Shown piece after piece: positions 7,689 to 16,342 of a DNA stretch of 64,000 nt. A program made the position numbers and the translations under genes. Numbering within the stretch: the stretch's first letter is position 1; each line of letters begins with the position of its first letter. The stretch covers positions 1 to 64,000 of the forward strand of contig NZ_JAHGAJ010000026.1 in NCBI RefSeq assembly GCF_030248535.1, given 5' to 3'. The stretch comes from Vibrio sp. D404a (lineage in GTDB: Bacteria > Pseudomonadota > Gammaproteobacteria > Enterobacterales > Vibrionaceae). The notes beneath the pieces are model-generated. The model ran no database searches. It was not told the origin of the DNA and saw nothing but the letters and a program-made list of their open reading frames with translations.

Positions 7689-9431
7689 TTAACGCTCTTG
7701 AAGCTCATCATCAAAGATCTTGTCACGCATTTTCCAGAAACGGCCAACCTTACGTGCAATCACAAACTGCGGTGGTCTGAATCTGTGTTGGTGAGCAACC
7801 ACTTTGGTTGGCGAGGCTTCCTCAAAAGGACGGTGCCTGTCCGCCAAATGAGGACGAACGAATTGGTCTTTAAAGGTCTGCTTCTGTTTCTTGGTGGTGA
7901 GCGACCAAAACTCATGCACCTGAGCTTGGTTTTCACCTCGGTAGGTCACTTTAAGTTGTGACTTGCCTTTGTCATCTTTGAAGACGTTAAGGTCCATTTC
8001 TAAACACTCGAATACCAACGCATCTTTAAGATTAAGAGCGTCTTTGAGTTTTTTGTCTGGGTCAACCAAGGTTGCATCGCACTCATGGCAAATACGCGCT
8101 GCGATGTCGTTGTCAGCACCGCACTCACCGCAATATTTAGCGCGGAAGCGATAGCCACAATGTTCGCGCTCGCCGGTCTCTTCATCGGTAAAGTAGCCTT
8201 GGCATTTACGGCCAAAGTGTTCGAGTAGGAAGCCATTACTATCGAGCTTGCCCCAGAAGTTATTATTGAAGCCGCAAGCAGGGCAGGGAATGGTGATGAT
8301 TTCACTGTCCGAGTCTGGTTTTGGGTCGCCTACCTCTGGCTGATAGAGATCGTAACTGTTGCCTGCATAGTCGAGCACCAAACACTCTTCTTTACCGGGA
8401 GACAGACGAAGACCTCGACCAACGATTTGTTGATATAGACTAATTGATTCAGTAGGGCGCAAAATAGCAATCAGATCTACGTGCGGAGCATCGAAGCCTG
8501 TGGTTAATACCGATACATTCACCAGATACTTGGTTTTGCGCTGCTTAAAATCGTTGATGATCTGATCGCGCTCTAAGGTTGGCGTATCACCAATCACAAT
8601 TGCTGCTTCCCCTTCAGGTAACAAACCTAGGATCTCTTGAGCGTGGCGCACGGTGGCCGCGAAAACCATGATGCCTTGTTTGTCTTTCGCTAGGTGAATA
8701 ATCTGCTCGACGATTTGTGGTGTTGCGCGTTTCGACTGTTCAATCACCATGTCGAGTTCGGCTTCTTTATAGCGACCCGTATTGGCGGGTTTTAGCTGGG
8801 AGAAGTCATAACTGAGCACGGGTGCATCAATCATTCTCGCTGGCGTTAAAAATCCTTCGTCTAGCAAGTAACGAATCGGCAGCTCAAAGATACAGTCGCG
8901 GAAAAATCTCGGCTCTTCAGAGCGCACTTGTCCGCGAGTGTGGTACTGGTAAATCCAGCCCATCCCGAGTCGATAAGGCGTCGCCGTCAAACCAAGCACC
9001 TTAATGCCGGAGTTATTCTCTCGTAGGTGAGCAATCACTTTCTGATAGCTGCTGTTTTTCTCGTCGGGTACGCGGTGGCATTCATCAATAACCAGCAATG
9101 AAAACTGATTTGAAAAGGCATCAAGGTTACGCACCACAGATTGCACCGATGCAAATACCACTTGCTGGTCGGTCTCTTTGCGCCCCAAACCTGCCGAGAA
9201 AATGGAACCTTTGAGTCCATAGCCTTCGTATTTTTCGTGGTTCTGTTCAACCAGCTCTTTTACGTGTGCCATCACAAGCACTCGTCCTTTTGCGAGGCGT
9301 GCTAACTCAGCAATCACCAGGCTTTTTCCGGCACCGGTTGGCAAAACCAGAACGGCGGGTGTTTGGTGTTTACGGAAGTAATGAATAACAGATTTTACGG
9401 AGTCAGCTTGATAAGGACGAAGTGTATACAT
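7689..9431 (-). CDS. radD: DNA repair helicase RadD (YejH)
   Basis: Encodes 580 residues, near the 586 of E. coli RadD and similar along its whole length. Walker A is PTGAGKS (31-37), Walker B is DECH (116-119), and motif III is GLTATPYRLG. Motif VI is QIVGRGLRLSPGK. A cysteine-rich region follows (CPACGF, CQGYF, CGYRF, CGECGADNDIAARICHEC), consistent with zinc binding. RadD is an SF2 ATPase that works with RecA and SSB in recombination and double-strand break repair. It is divergent from rsuA with a short shared promoter region, the same neighbourhood as in E. coli. Confidence 0.96.
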   Translation of the reverse strand: MYTLRPYQADSVKSVIHYFRKHQTPAVLVLPTGAGKSLVIAELARLAKGRVLVMAHVKELVEQNHEKYEGYGLKGSIFSAGLGRKETDQQVVFASVQSVVRNLDAFSNQFSLLVIDECHRVPDEKNSSYQKVIAHLRENNSGIKVLGLTATPYRLGMGWIYQYHTRGQVRSEEPRFFRDCIFELPIRYLLDEGFLTPARMIDAPVLSYDFSQLKPANTGRYKEAELDMVIEQSKRATPQIVEQIIHLAKDKQGIMVFAATVRHAQEILGLLPEGEAAIVIGDTPTLERDQIINDFKQRKTKYLVNVSVLTTGFDAPHVDLIAILRPTESISLYQQIVGRGLRLSPGKEECLVLDYAGNSYDLYQPEVGDPKPDSDSEIITIPCPACGFNNNFWGKLDSNGFLLEHFGRKCQGYFTDEETGEREHCGYRFRAKYCGECGADNDIAARICHECDATLVDPDKKLKDALNLKDALVFECLEMDLNVFKDDKGKSQLKVTYRGENQAQVHEFWSLTTKKQKQTFKDQFVRPHLADRHRPFEEASPTKVVAHQHRFRPPQFVIARKVGRFWKMRDKIFDDELQER

Positions 9432-9526
9432 ATTGCGTCTTGTAAAGTGGCAAAAATAGTGTGAAATCGCTCAACTAATTGAGCAAAGGTGACTATAATA
9501 CCTGACTTAGATTAGTTGAGGTATTC

Positions 9527-10222
9527 ATGCGTTTAGATAAATTTCTATGTGACTCATTAGGCGTCACTCGAAAAGAAGCAACACAGATTTTAAAATCAAA
9601 AACAGTGACAGTGAACGAGGTCATGCAAAAAAGCGGTGCCACTAAGGTTACCGAAGAGTGCGTGGTTGAGTGGCAAGGCAATGAACTGCGTGTTCAAGGC
9701 CCACGTTACATCATGGTTTACAAGCCGGAAGGCTTTGTTTGCTCGCATGAAGACAGCTCTAATCGTACGGTGTTTGACCTGCTTGACGAGATTAAGATGG
9801 ACAAGCTGCACTTTGCTGGTCGTCTAGATGTAGATACTACAGGTCTTGTGCTTGTGACAGACGATGGTCAATGGTCGCACCGTATCACTTCACCGAAACA
9901 TAAGTGTGAAAAAATGTACCGTGTTTGGCTGGTGGATCCAGTAGAAGACGATTACGTTGAGAAATTCAAAGAGGGCATCCAGCTGAAAAGCGAAGATGGT
10001 CTTACTCTACCTGCACACCTTGAAGTGCGTGCAGAGCGCGAAGTACTTCTTACCATCCATGAAGGTAAGTACCACCAAGTTAAACGTATGTTCGCAGCGC
10101 TAGGCAACAAAGTTGAAGCGCTTCACCGTGAGCGTATTGGTGAAATCGAAATGGATGAGTCTCTAGATTTGGGTGAGTACCGCTACCTAACTCAAGAAGA
10201 GATCGACTCTATCTGGAAGTAA
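9527..10222 (+). CDS. rsuA: 16S rRNA pseudouridine(516) synthase RsuA
   Basis: Encodes 231 residues. An S4 RNA-binding domain (MRLDKFLCDSLGVTRKEATQILKS) occupies residues 1-60. The catalytic motif GRLDVDTTGL has the nucleophilic Asp at 101. The late motif EGKYHQVKRMFAALGN is typical of the RsuA/RluB group. It isomerises U516 in helix 18 of 16S rRNA during 30S assembly. It is followed by a Bcr-type exporter after 133 bases, matching the E. coli rsuA-bcr neighbourhood. Confidence 0.96.
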   Translation: MRLDKFLCDSLGVTRKEATQILKSKTVTVNEVMQKSGATKVTEECVVEWQGNELRVQGPRYIMVYKPEGFVCSHEDSSNRTVFDLLDEIKMDKLHFAGRLDVDTTGLVLVTDDGQWSHRITSPKHKCEKMYRVWLVDPVEDDYVEKFKEGIQLKSEDGLTLPAHLEVRAEREVLLTIHEGKYHQVKRMFAALGNKVEALHRERIGEIEMDESLDLGEYRYLTQEEIDSIWK

Positions 10223-10355
10223 TCCTTCGCTCTATTTAATGCCGACCAAGGATAGCGTCGGCTATTTGATTTGACTGGTACTAGGAAAGTCTCAGCCAAT
10301 ATTCTGTTTTGCGTCCAAACGCAGTTCTTAGTTTTTAGTACCTAGTCGGAGATTT

Positions 10356-11567
10356 ATGCAAACCCAAACTGCCCCCAGTTCCCAACCTGAAACGCCTCAA
10401 TTAGGCTTGTTGCTGTTCTTGATTCTTGGTGCCATTGGTGCACTAACGCCACTTGCTATCGACATGTATCTGCCAGCGATGCCAACCATCGCTAAAGATC
10501 TGGGTGTGACAGCGGGTGAGGTTCAAATTACGCTGACAGCTTATACCGCAGGTTTTGCACTTGGCCAGCTGCTTCACGGCCCGTTGGCCGACAGCTATGG
10601 TCGCAAACCAGTTCTATTGATTGGTGTCGTTCTGTTTGCTATTGCTTCTGTGGTGAGTGCGACGACACACGGTATTGATGCGTTGACTTACGTGCGTACC
10701 GCGCAAGGTTTCGCAGGCGCAGCAGCGGCAGTGATTATTCAAGCGGTCGTGCGTGACATGTTTGACCGTGAAGATTTCGCAAGAACCATGTCGTTCGTTA
10801 CGCTTGTGATGACGGTTGCACCGCTGGTGGCACCAATGATTGGTGGTTACCTAGCGTTGTGGTTTGGCTGGCGTTCGATTTTTTGGGTATTGGCTATTTT
10901 CGCTGTAATCGTAATTCTAGCAGTATCATTTAAGATCCCTGAGACATTGCCAGTAGAGAAGCGTCAACCGTTGCGTTTTAAAACCACCATGCGTAACTAC
11001 TTGCGCCTATGTAAGAACAAAACCGCAATGGGTTTGATTTTCTCGGGTGCGTTTTCGTTCTCAGGTATGTTTGCGTTCTTAACGGCAGGCTCGTTCGTTT
11101 ACATCGATATCTATGGCGTGCGCCCAGACCTGTTTGGTTACCTGTTTGGTCTAAACATTGTTGCGATGATCTTGATGACCAGCATCAATGGCCGAATGGT
11201 GAAAAAAGTAGGCTCTCACACTATGTTAAGAGTGGGACTATCGATTCAGTTGCTTGCGGGCATAGGCTTGTTCATCGGTTGGACTTTAGATCTGGGTTTG
11301 TGGGGAATTGTGCCATTTGTGATGCTATTCATTGGCACTCTATCCACCATCGGCAGTAATACCATGGGTTTGCTGCTTAGCGGTTACCCAAATATGGCGG
11401 GCACGGCTTCGTCTCTAGCGGGTACATTACGTTTTGGTACAGGCTCTGTAGTGGGTGCAATTGTTGCGTTCCTACCGAGTGACAGTGCTGGCTCTATGGT
11501 CATTGTGATGGCACTGTGTGCCGTACTTTCAGCGCTACTTTATTGGACATTAGGAAAGAAGGCATAA
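10356..11567 (+). CDS. bcr: Bcr/CflA family drug efflux transporter
   Basis: Encodes 403 residues with 12 predicted membrane segments of the major facilitator superfamily. The Bcr/CflA signature is visible: DMYLPAMPTIAKDLG after the first helix, the loop 2-3 motif GPLADSYGRKP, and AAAAVIIQAVVRDMF in helix 4. The family exports bicyclomycin, sulphonamides and in some cases cysteine by proton antiport across the inner membrane. Its stop codon overlaps the start of the next gene (TAATG), so they are cotranscribed. Confidence 0.93.
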   Translation: MQTQTAPSSQPETPQLGLLLFLILGAIGALTPLAIDMYLPAMPTIAKDLGVTAGEVQITLTAYTAGFALGQLLHGPLADSYGRKPVLLIGVVLFAIASVVSATTHGIDALTYVRTAQGFAGAAAAVIIQAVVRDMFDREDFARTMSFVTLVMTVAPLVAPMIGGYLALWFGWRSIFWVLAIFAVIVILAVSFKIPETLPVEKRQPLRFKTTMRNYLRLCKNKTAMGLIFSGAFSFSGMFAFLTAGSFVYIDIYGVRPDLFGYLFGLNIVAMILMTSINGRMVKKVGSHTMLRVGLSIQLLAGIGLFIGWTLDLGLWGIVPFVMLFIGTLSTIGSNTMGLLLSGYPNMAGTASSLAGTLRFGTGSVVGAIVAFLPSDSAGSMVIVMALCAVLSALLYWTLGKKA

Positions 11568-12232
11568 TGTCAAAATACTATATTGAAATTCAAAAGCTGG
11601 TTAACACAGCACTGGATGAGTTAACGGCTCTACATAAGACAGGCAAAGCGGTAGATGCACCGATTGCCAATAACCTTTACTTGGTGCGCTGGGTAACGAA
11701 AGCGATCAAGTCTCAGGCGTATGACCGCTGTGTGGCGGCGGATTTGATTCGCTGGCAGAAGCAGGGTCGTTCCAAAGGTAATAACTCGGATCTGACGTTC
11801 ACCTTCCGTCGCATTTCTGCGTTTTACGCAAAGTTCTTCCCACAAGGTGAAGAGCCAAAAGCGTTGAAAGACAGTGATGTAGAAGCCTTCATGGAGAAGA
11901 TGTACGAGATGGGGTGGAGCGTTTCAAGTGAAGACGAACTGACCACTGGTGGTAAGATCCAGTTCTTCACCGACGGCGAACACTCTTTTGCACTTTGTGG
12001 TAAGCAGTGCGACGACTCGTTCGATGGTGAACTGATGGCGAAGCCAATGAACTGGTTTGTCCGTGGCAACCATGCAGAGTTCGTTCAAGCAGCGATGGAA
12101 TCTGGCTTCATGCTGCACAAAGTTACTGACTACAAATCTGCGGTGAAGTATCACGGCGAATATATCGTTTACCCAGCTAACCAAGGCAATCAACTGGCTG
12201 AGATTCCAATCAGCTTTATTGCTGAGAAGTAG
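11567..12232 (+). CDS. DUF2913 family protein
   Basis: Encodes 221 residues. The start at 11567 overlaps the stop of the exporter gene by one base (TAATG), which supports translational coupling; the longer frame from 11516 is inside the exporter. The sequence (YYIEIQKLVNTALDELTALHKTGK, NNLYLVRWVTKAIKSQAYDRCVAADLIRWQKQGR) matches DUF2913, a family of unknown function largely seen in Vibrio. There is no signal peptide or membrane segment. The operon link to a drug exporter gives no clear functional hint. The first repeat-like bases of the 12233-12780 region begin right at its stop codon. Confidence 0.85.
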   Translation: MSKYYIEIQKLVNTALDELTALHKTGKAVDAPIANNLYLVRWVTKAIKSQAYDRCVAADLIRWQKQGRSKGNNSDLTFTFRRISAFYAKFFPQGEEPKALKDSDVEAFMEKMYEMGWSVSSEDELTTGGKIQFFTDGEHSFALCGKQCDDSFDGELMAKPMNWFVRGNHAEFVQAAMESGFMLHKVTDYKSAVKYHGEYIVYPANQGNQLAEIPISFIAEK

Positions 12233-12785
12233 ATACGGGATACGAGATGAGAGATACGAAGAGCGGAATTATCCGCTCTTTTTTTATCCCGAGCCTCGAG
12301 TCTATATCTGCTCTTAATCTTTTCTCATCCCGCTACTCGAATCCCGAGTCCGCTCTTAATCTCTTCGCATCCCGCCACTCGAATCCCGAATCCGCTCTTA
12401 ATCTCTTCGCATCGCGCCACTCGAATCCCGAATCTGCTTTTAAATCTCTTCGCATCTCGCCACCCAAATCCCGAATCTGCTCTTAAATCTTTTCGCATCC
12501 CGCCACTCGAATCCCGAGTCTGCTTTTAAATCTCTTCGCATCTCGCCACCCGAATCCCGAATCTGCTCTTAAATCTTTTCGCATCCCGCCACTCGAATCC
12601 CGAATCTGATTTTAAATTTCTTCGCATCTCGCCACCCGAATCCCGAATCTGCTCTCAAGTCTCTTCGCATCCCGCTATTCGATACTCTAATCTGCCCCTA
12701 AATCTCTTCGCATCCCGCCACTCGAGACTCTAATCTGCTCTTAATCTCTTCTCATCTCGCTACTCGTATCCCGCATCTGCTCTTT
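12233..12785. repeat. Tandem array of a 42-43 bp repeat (11 units)
   Basis: From 12307 to 12775 there are eleven head-to-tail units, starting at 12307, 12349, 12391, 12433, 12476, 12519, 12562, 12605, 12648, 12691 and 12734 (spacing 42, then mostly 43). Each unit reads TCTGCTCTTAA, CTCTTCGCATC, CCGCCACTCGA and ATCCCGA in that order. Units with CACCCGAA and units with CACTCGAA alternate between 12433 and 12690, giving an 86 bp higher-order period. Before the terminator at 12259 the unit appears in the other orientation. There are no unique spacers, so it is not a CRISPR. The same unit occurs at 30814-30990. Confidence 0.93.
12259..12285 (+). terminator. Terminator of the bcr-DUF2913 operon, built from repeat sequence
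   Basis: AAGAGCGGA, loop ATTA, TCCGCTCTT and then a run of Ts. The left arm is part of the GATACGAAGAGCGGA word of the 42-43 bp repeat in plus orientation. The right arm is the same word in the opposite orientation that dominates the following array. Confidence 0.85.
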
Positions 12786-14219
12786 AGCCTGTCTTTCTAT
12801 CGCCTTTACCATCCCCTTAAATATAAACAGGTGCGCTGGCATCATGGCAAACCAATACAGCAACCCTAGAAAGCCTTTCGGGTGCCACCAAGCGGTGATG
12901 TTGAGTTCACTTTGATTATTTGATTGATCTTTCTCGGCAAGGTCGGAAACTGTTATCTCGAGGCGACCAAGGCCGGGGCCTTTCATGCCAAATAGCAGAG
13001 ATAGGAACTGGTTCTCTTCACAGCGAATCACTTTCCAAGAATCGATATGATCGCCCACTTTGAGTGTTGGCCCTTCAGGCTCTTGGCGCTTTGGTACGCC
13101 GCCACCAAAGAACAAGTCTAGCCATTCACGGGTGCGCCATAAGCCATTGGCAAAAAAGTAACCTTGTTTAGGGCTGCCAATCTGTTGCGCCACTTGCCAT
13201 AACTGCTCTTTCGAAACCGTCGACTTGATGGTCGCACCTGTTTGTTTTGGGTAGTAACCGTAGCCGGCTTGCCAGCGTTTGAATGCGGTTTTATCAAAGC
13301 CCCAGACATTGCTTTTAACAAACTCACCTTCGGAGTGAATTGCTTGCTCAACCATCTTTTTAAAAGGAATAAGAGGCTGTGGGTAGCGCTCTTGAATGGC
13401 GATAGAGTTGGCGATGAAGTCGTGTTTTAGCCCAGCGAGCAAGGCACGGCCTATATTAGAAGGGACGGATGTCACCACACCAAGCCAGTAAGAGGCCATT
13501 GTCGGAGTCAGTAACGACGTCGCCCATAAGCGGAGTGGTCTATCTGCGGTTTTGGCAATGTGGGCAAATTGATTGCGATAGCTGACGATGTCAGGGCCGC
13601 CGACTTCAAAAGTTTGATGAGATTCTGGACGCTCTTCTGACAGCTTTAATAAGTAGTAGTTGAGGTTTTTCAACGCAATTGGGTTGGCTTTGGAGTCTAC
13701 CCATTTCGGTGCGATCATAATCGGCAGGTTATAGACAAAGTCGCGCATGATCTCGAAGGCTGCGGATCCCGGGCCGATGATCACACCTGCTTGAAGTTCA
13801 GTCACAGGTACAGGGCCTGATCGAAGAAGATCACCGGTTTTCTTTCGGGCCTGTAAGTGATCCGAATCGGCCGTTTGGGGCTGCAATGAGCTTAAATAGA
13901 TAACGTGTTGATTGCGAGGTCCAAGGGCGTTAACAAAGTTTCTTGCTAACGTAAGCTCGTAATCAATAAAGTCATGTCCTTCAGCCATGCCGTGGACAAG
14001 GAAGAAAACCAGATCGAAATCAGGCACCAGTGCTTGAGTGGCGTCTGCATCAGCAAGGTCTAAATATTTAAGTGAAAGGTTAGGGTGGGGTTCAGTCCGG
14101 GCTTGTAAATAGTCGATGTGACGAGCCGCTGCCGTCACTTGATAACCTTGCTCAAGGAGTTGAGGTAAAAGCTGAGAACCAACATAGCCAGAAGCGCCTA
14201 ACACCAATACTTTCTTCAT
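12741..14219 (-). CDS. NAD(P)-binding SDR-type protein with DUF2867 domain (YbjT-like)
   Basis: Encodes 492 residues. An atypical SDR Rossmann domain starts with VLGASGYVGSQLLPQLLEQGY (residues 5-25) and runs to about 230. A DUF2867 domain follows, ending in TAWWHPKGFLGLLYWFAMMPAHLFIFKGMVKAIERQAKEQ. The overall plan matches E. coli YbjT (about 476 residues), a membrane-associated protein of unknown substrate. The last ~13 residues (MRDTSSEMRRD and neighbours) and the stop codon are encoded by the 42-43 bp repeat array, so the C-terminus has been replaced or extended by repeat sequence. The peroxidase gene upstream has its own terminator, so this gene probably has its own promoter. Confidence 0.88.
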   Translation of the reverse strand: MKKVLVLGASGYVGSQLLPQLLEQGYQVTAAARHIDYLQARTEPHPNLSLKYLDLADADATQALVPDFDLVFFLVHGMAEGHDFIDYELTLARNFVNALGPRNQHVIYLSSLQPQTADSDHLQARKKTGDLLRSGPVPVTELQAGVIIGPGSAAFEIMRDFVYNLPIMIAPKWVDSKANPIALKNLNYYLLKLSEERPESHQTFEVGGPDIVSYRNQFAHIAKTADRPLRLWATSLLTPTMASYWLGVVTSVPSNIGRALLAGLKHDFIANSIAIQERYPQPLIPFKKMVEQAIHSEGEFVKSNVWGFDKTAFKRWQAGYGYYPKQTGATIKSTVSKEQLWQVAQQIGSPKQGYFFANGLWRTREWLDLFFGGGVPKRQEPEGPTLKVGDHIDSWKVIRCEENQFLSLLFGMKGPGLGRLEITVSDLAEKDQSNNQSELNITAWWHPKGFLGLLYWFAMMPAHLFIFKGMVKAIERQAKEQMRDTSSEMRRD

Positions 14220-14284
14220 AAAGACTCCATTCGTTGATATGAAGTAGGGACGTCACTAACTGTTAATTTACCAGTGTCATATGC

Positions 14285-14313
14285 AAAAAAGCCAATAGTA
14301 TCTCACTATTGGC
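14285..14313 (-). terminator. Terminator of the cytochrome c peroxidase gene
   Basis: On the minus strand, GCCAATAGT, loop GAGAT, ACTATTGGC and then six Ts. It lies 50 bases after the peroxidase stop codon and separates that gene from the downstream YbjT-like gene. Confidence 0.85.
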
Positions 14314-14360
14314 TCAGATTGCGTTTACCTTATAGGTGGTGTCTTAACATGTTGTGTTAG

Positions 14361-15803
14361 TTACACATCACTTGCGGATTCTGCGTTGTCAGTCTTAGTA
14401 CTCAGCGTTTCGCCTTTGTATTCACCCGTTAAGGTTTTTAAGAACGATTTAATTGCTTTCACTTCGCTATCTGACATTTCTACGCCAACCTGATATTTGC
14501 CCATGTCGTAGATGGCTTGCTCAAGCGTCTCCGCATTTCCGTCATGGAAGTATGGCGCCGTTAGCTCAATGTTGCGTAGCGTTGGTACTTTGAATTTGTG
14601 CTTATCGCTGGCTTCACCCGTTACATTAAATCGGCCCATGTCTTCAGCGGTGACTGAGGTGCCGCGGTCTGCAAAGTAATCAGCTTTAGTACCCATGGTT
14701 TCAAACGTCTCACCACCCATCGCTTCACCAGCATGACAGGTATGGCAGCTGTATTGTTTAAAGAGATCCAAACCATGTTGCTCGATTTCGTTCAACGCTT
14801 GCTTGTCGCCCATGAGATATTGGTCGAATCGGCTGTTGGGCGTCGTCAATGTCTTTTCAAATTCTGCAATGGCGTGGGTGATGGTGTCGCCTGTCATATC
14901 GCCTTGATAAACATGTTCGAACATCGCAACCATCTCTTCATCATTGCTTAGTTTTTCAATCACTTGAGCCCAATCATGCGAACCCATTTCAATTGGGTTG
15001 AACGGAGGGCCGCCAGCTTGTGCTTGGAGATCGTGAGCACGACCATCCCAGAACTGGAGCTTGTTGTAGACAGAGTTAAATACGGTCGGTGCATTGATAC
15101 CGCCAACTTGACCGTCGATGCCGACTGAACCAACAAGGTTGTCCACACCGCCGGTGTCTAGGCTATGACAAGAAGCGCAAGAAACCGTGTCGTCTCCTGA
15201 AAGGCGAGTATCGTGGAAAAGAATCTTACCCAGAGCGGCTTTGTCTGCATCGACTTCGAAAGTGGTGTAGATAGGTTGCAATGCACGCTGCTTACGCTCC
15301 GCCGTTACAGGCGAGTCTTGGTGGCGTTCTGCTCGGCTTTCACGGATCCACTTCAATAGTGTGTGTTTCTCGTCGTTTGAGATACCCGCCGCCCAGTGCA
15401 TAGACTGGTATAGCTTAGGTGGCATTGAATCGTCATAAAGCACTTTTTCGATACGTGCCAGAGCTACCTCAGAGACAGGTTGTTGCTCTTTAATGTTTCT
15501 GAAGAGCTTGTTGATATCAAAATGGCGAACACCGACACGCACATCGGCTTCCATTAGATTCTTGGCAATCGGAAATTCCGAGTAGAATGGCATTTCGCTG
15601 TCAGAGGTGTGACAGTAGCCACAGCCTTTATCTGCCATGATCTTCATCGCTTGGAAATCGAGCGATTGAGGATCCAAATGTGAGTATTGCGCGAGCGTTT
15701 GTTTAGCCAGATCTTTATCGTCTTGATTCACGATATAAACTGAACCCAAATAAGCCGCGACACCTAAACCCACTAACCCAAGTACTATTTTCTTATTATT
15801 CAT
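14361..15803 (-). CDS. Triheme cytochrome c peroxidase (YhjA/CcpA-like)
   Basis: Encodes 480 residues. The start at 15803 has a GGGAGT ribosome binding site and gives an N-terminal membrane anchor (KIVLGLVGLGVAAYLGSVYIV). Three CxxCH heme sites are present: CGYCH (61-65) in an N-terminal extra heme domain, then CASCH (209-213) and CHTCH (353-357) in the classical MauG/CCP domain. This is the plan of E. coli YhjA, which reduces hydrogen peroxide with electrons from the quinol pool in the periplasm and supports anaerobic respiration on peroxide. A perfect FNR box upstream (15997-16010) fits low-oxygen expression, as for yhjA. Confidence 0.93.
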   Translation of the reverse strand: MNNKKIVLGLVGLGVAAYLGSVYIVNQDDKDLAKQTLAQYSHLDPQSLDFQAMKIMADKGCGYCHTSDSEMPFYSEFPIAKNLMEADVRVGVRHFDINKLFRNIKEQQPVSEVALARIEKVLYDDSMPPKLYQSMHWAAGISNDEKHTLLKWIRESRAERHQDSPVTAERKQRALQPIYTTFEVDADKAALGKILFHDTRLSGDDTVSCASCHSLDTGGVDNLVGSVGIDGQVGGINAPTVFNSVYNKLQFWDGRAHDLQAQAGGPPFNPIEMGSHDWAQVIEKLSNDEEMVAMFEHVYQGDMTGDTITHAIAEFEKTLTTPNSRFDQYLMGDKQALNEIEQHGLDLFKQYSCHTCHAGEAMGGETFETMGTKADYFADRGTSVTAEDMGRFNVTGEASDKHKFKVPTLRNIELTAPYFHDGNAETLEQAIYDMGKYQVGVEMSDSEVKAIKSFLKTLTGEYKGETLSTKTDNAESASDV

Positions 15804-16342
15804 GGTTGACTCCCTAATGATTTGCATTGGAAGTTATTGAATTAATTGAACTTAATGAAATGGTAAAAAGGAATTGATATTAATCGATTTTATAGATTAT
15901 AAGATTTTTAACATTTAAACCTGTGTCAAAACAGATATTTACTTGCTTATGTTATTTTTGATAACAATTTCATGTATTTAGCTATCGGGACTATCTTTGA
16001 TTTTAATCAAAATTGACGATTTAGAGAGATAAAAGCTCAGTAAATGAATTGCTCGGTCCTATTTCTCTTGTAGATGCTTGTTTTTCATTCATTGTTTGTA
16101 TTGGTTGTGATTTAATACCTGCTCACTTGATTTCATAACAGAGCCATCAACCTGTGTTAGTTAGCCTAGACTCCACTGAACTGGTTTGTAGAGGCGATGT
16201 GCTTCTATTAACACTGTGAACGTCTTCTATAGACCGCTATTTTCAATTACGAGTGTGATTGAATGCAGTAGATGAAAAGCATCACTGTTATACTGATTCG
16301 GTATTCCTCTTTTTCTTCAATAAGTTCCATTGAGGTCATCTT
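15804..16342. other. Long divergent intergenic region with FNR site
   Basis: These 539 AT-rich bases between the divergent peroxidase and MATE genes contain the FNR-like box at 15997-16010. No further gene or repeat is evident. Confidence 0.6.
15997..16010. promoter_or_regulatory. FNR box
   Basis: TTGATTTTAATCAA matches the FNR consensus TTGAT-N4-ATCAA exactly and is palindromic. It lies about 195 bases upstream of the triheme peroxidase start. FNR activates yhjA in E. coli, so this site is the likely cause of low-oxygen induction here. It is some 330 bases from the MATE start, so control of that gene is less likely. Confidence 0.75.

Noticed and set aside
10241..10262. Terminator between rsuA and the Bcr gene (GCCGAC..GTCGGC)
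   Set aside because: The stem is only six pairs and there is no T run; it may be weak or accidental.
12247..12486. Open reading frame of 79 residues inside the repeat array
   Set aside because: It consists of repeated words (ALNLFASRHSNPES) translated from the tandem repeat, with no ribosome binding site, and it extends across the terminator.
12307..12775. CRISPR array
   Set aside because: The units are contiguous, with no spacers, and the unit length (42-43) equals the full period. No cas genes are near.
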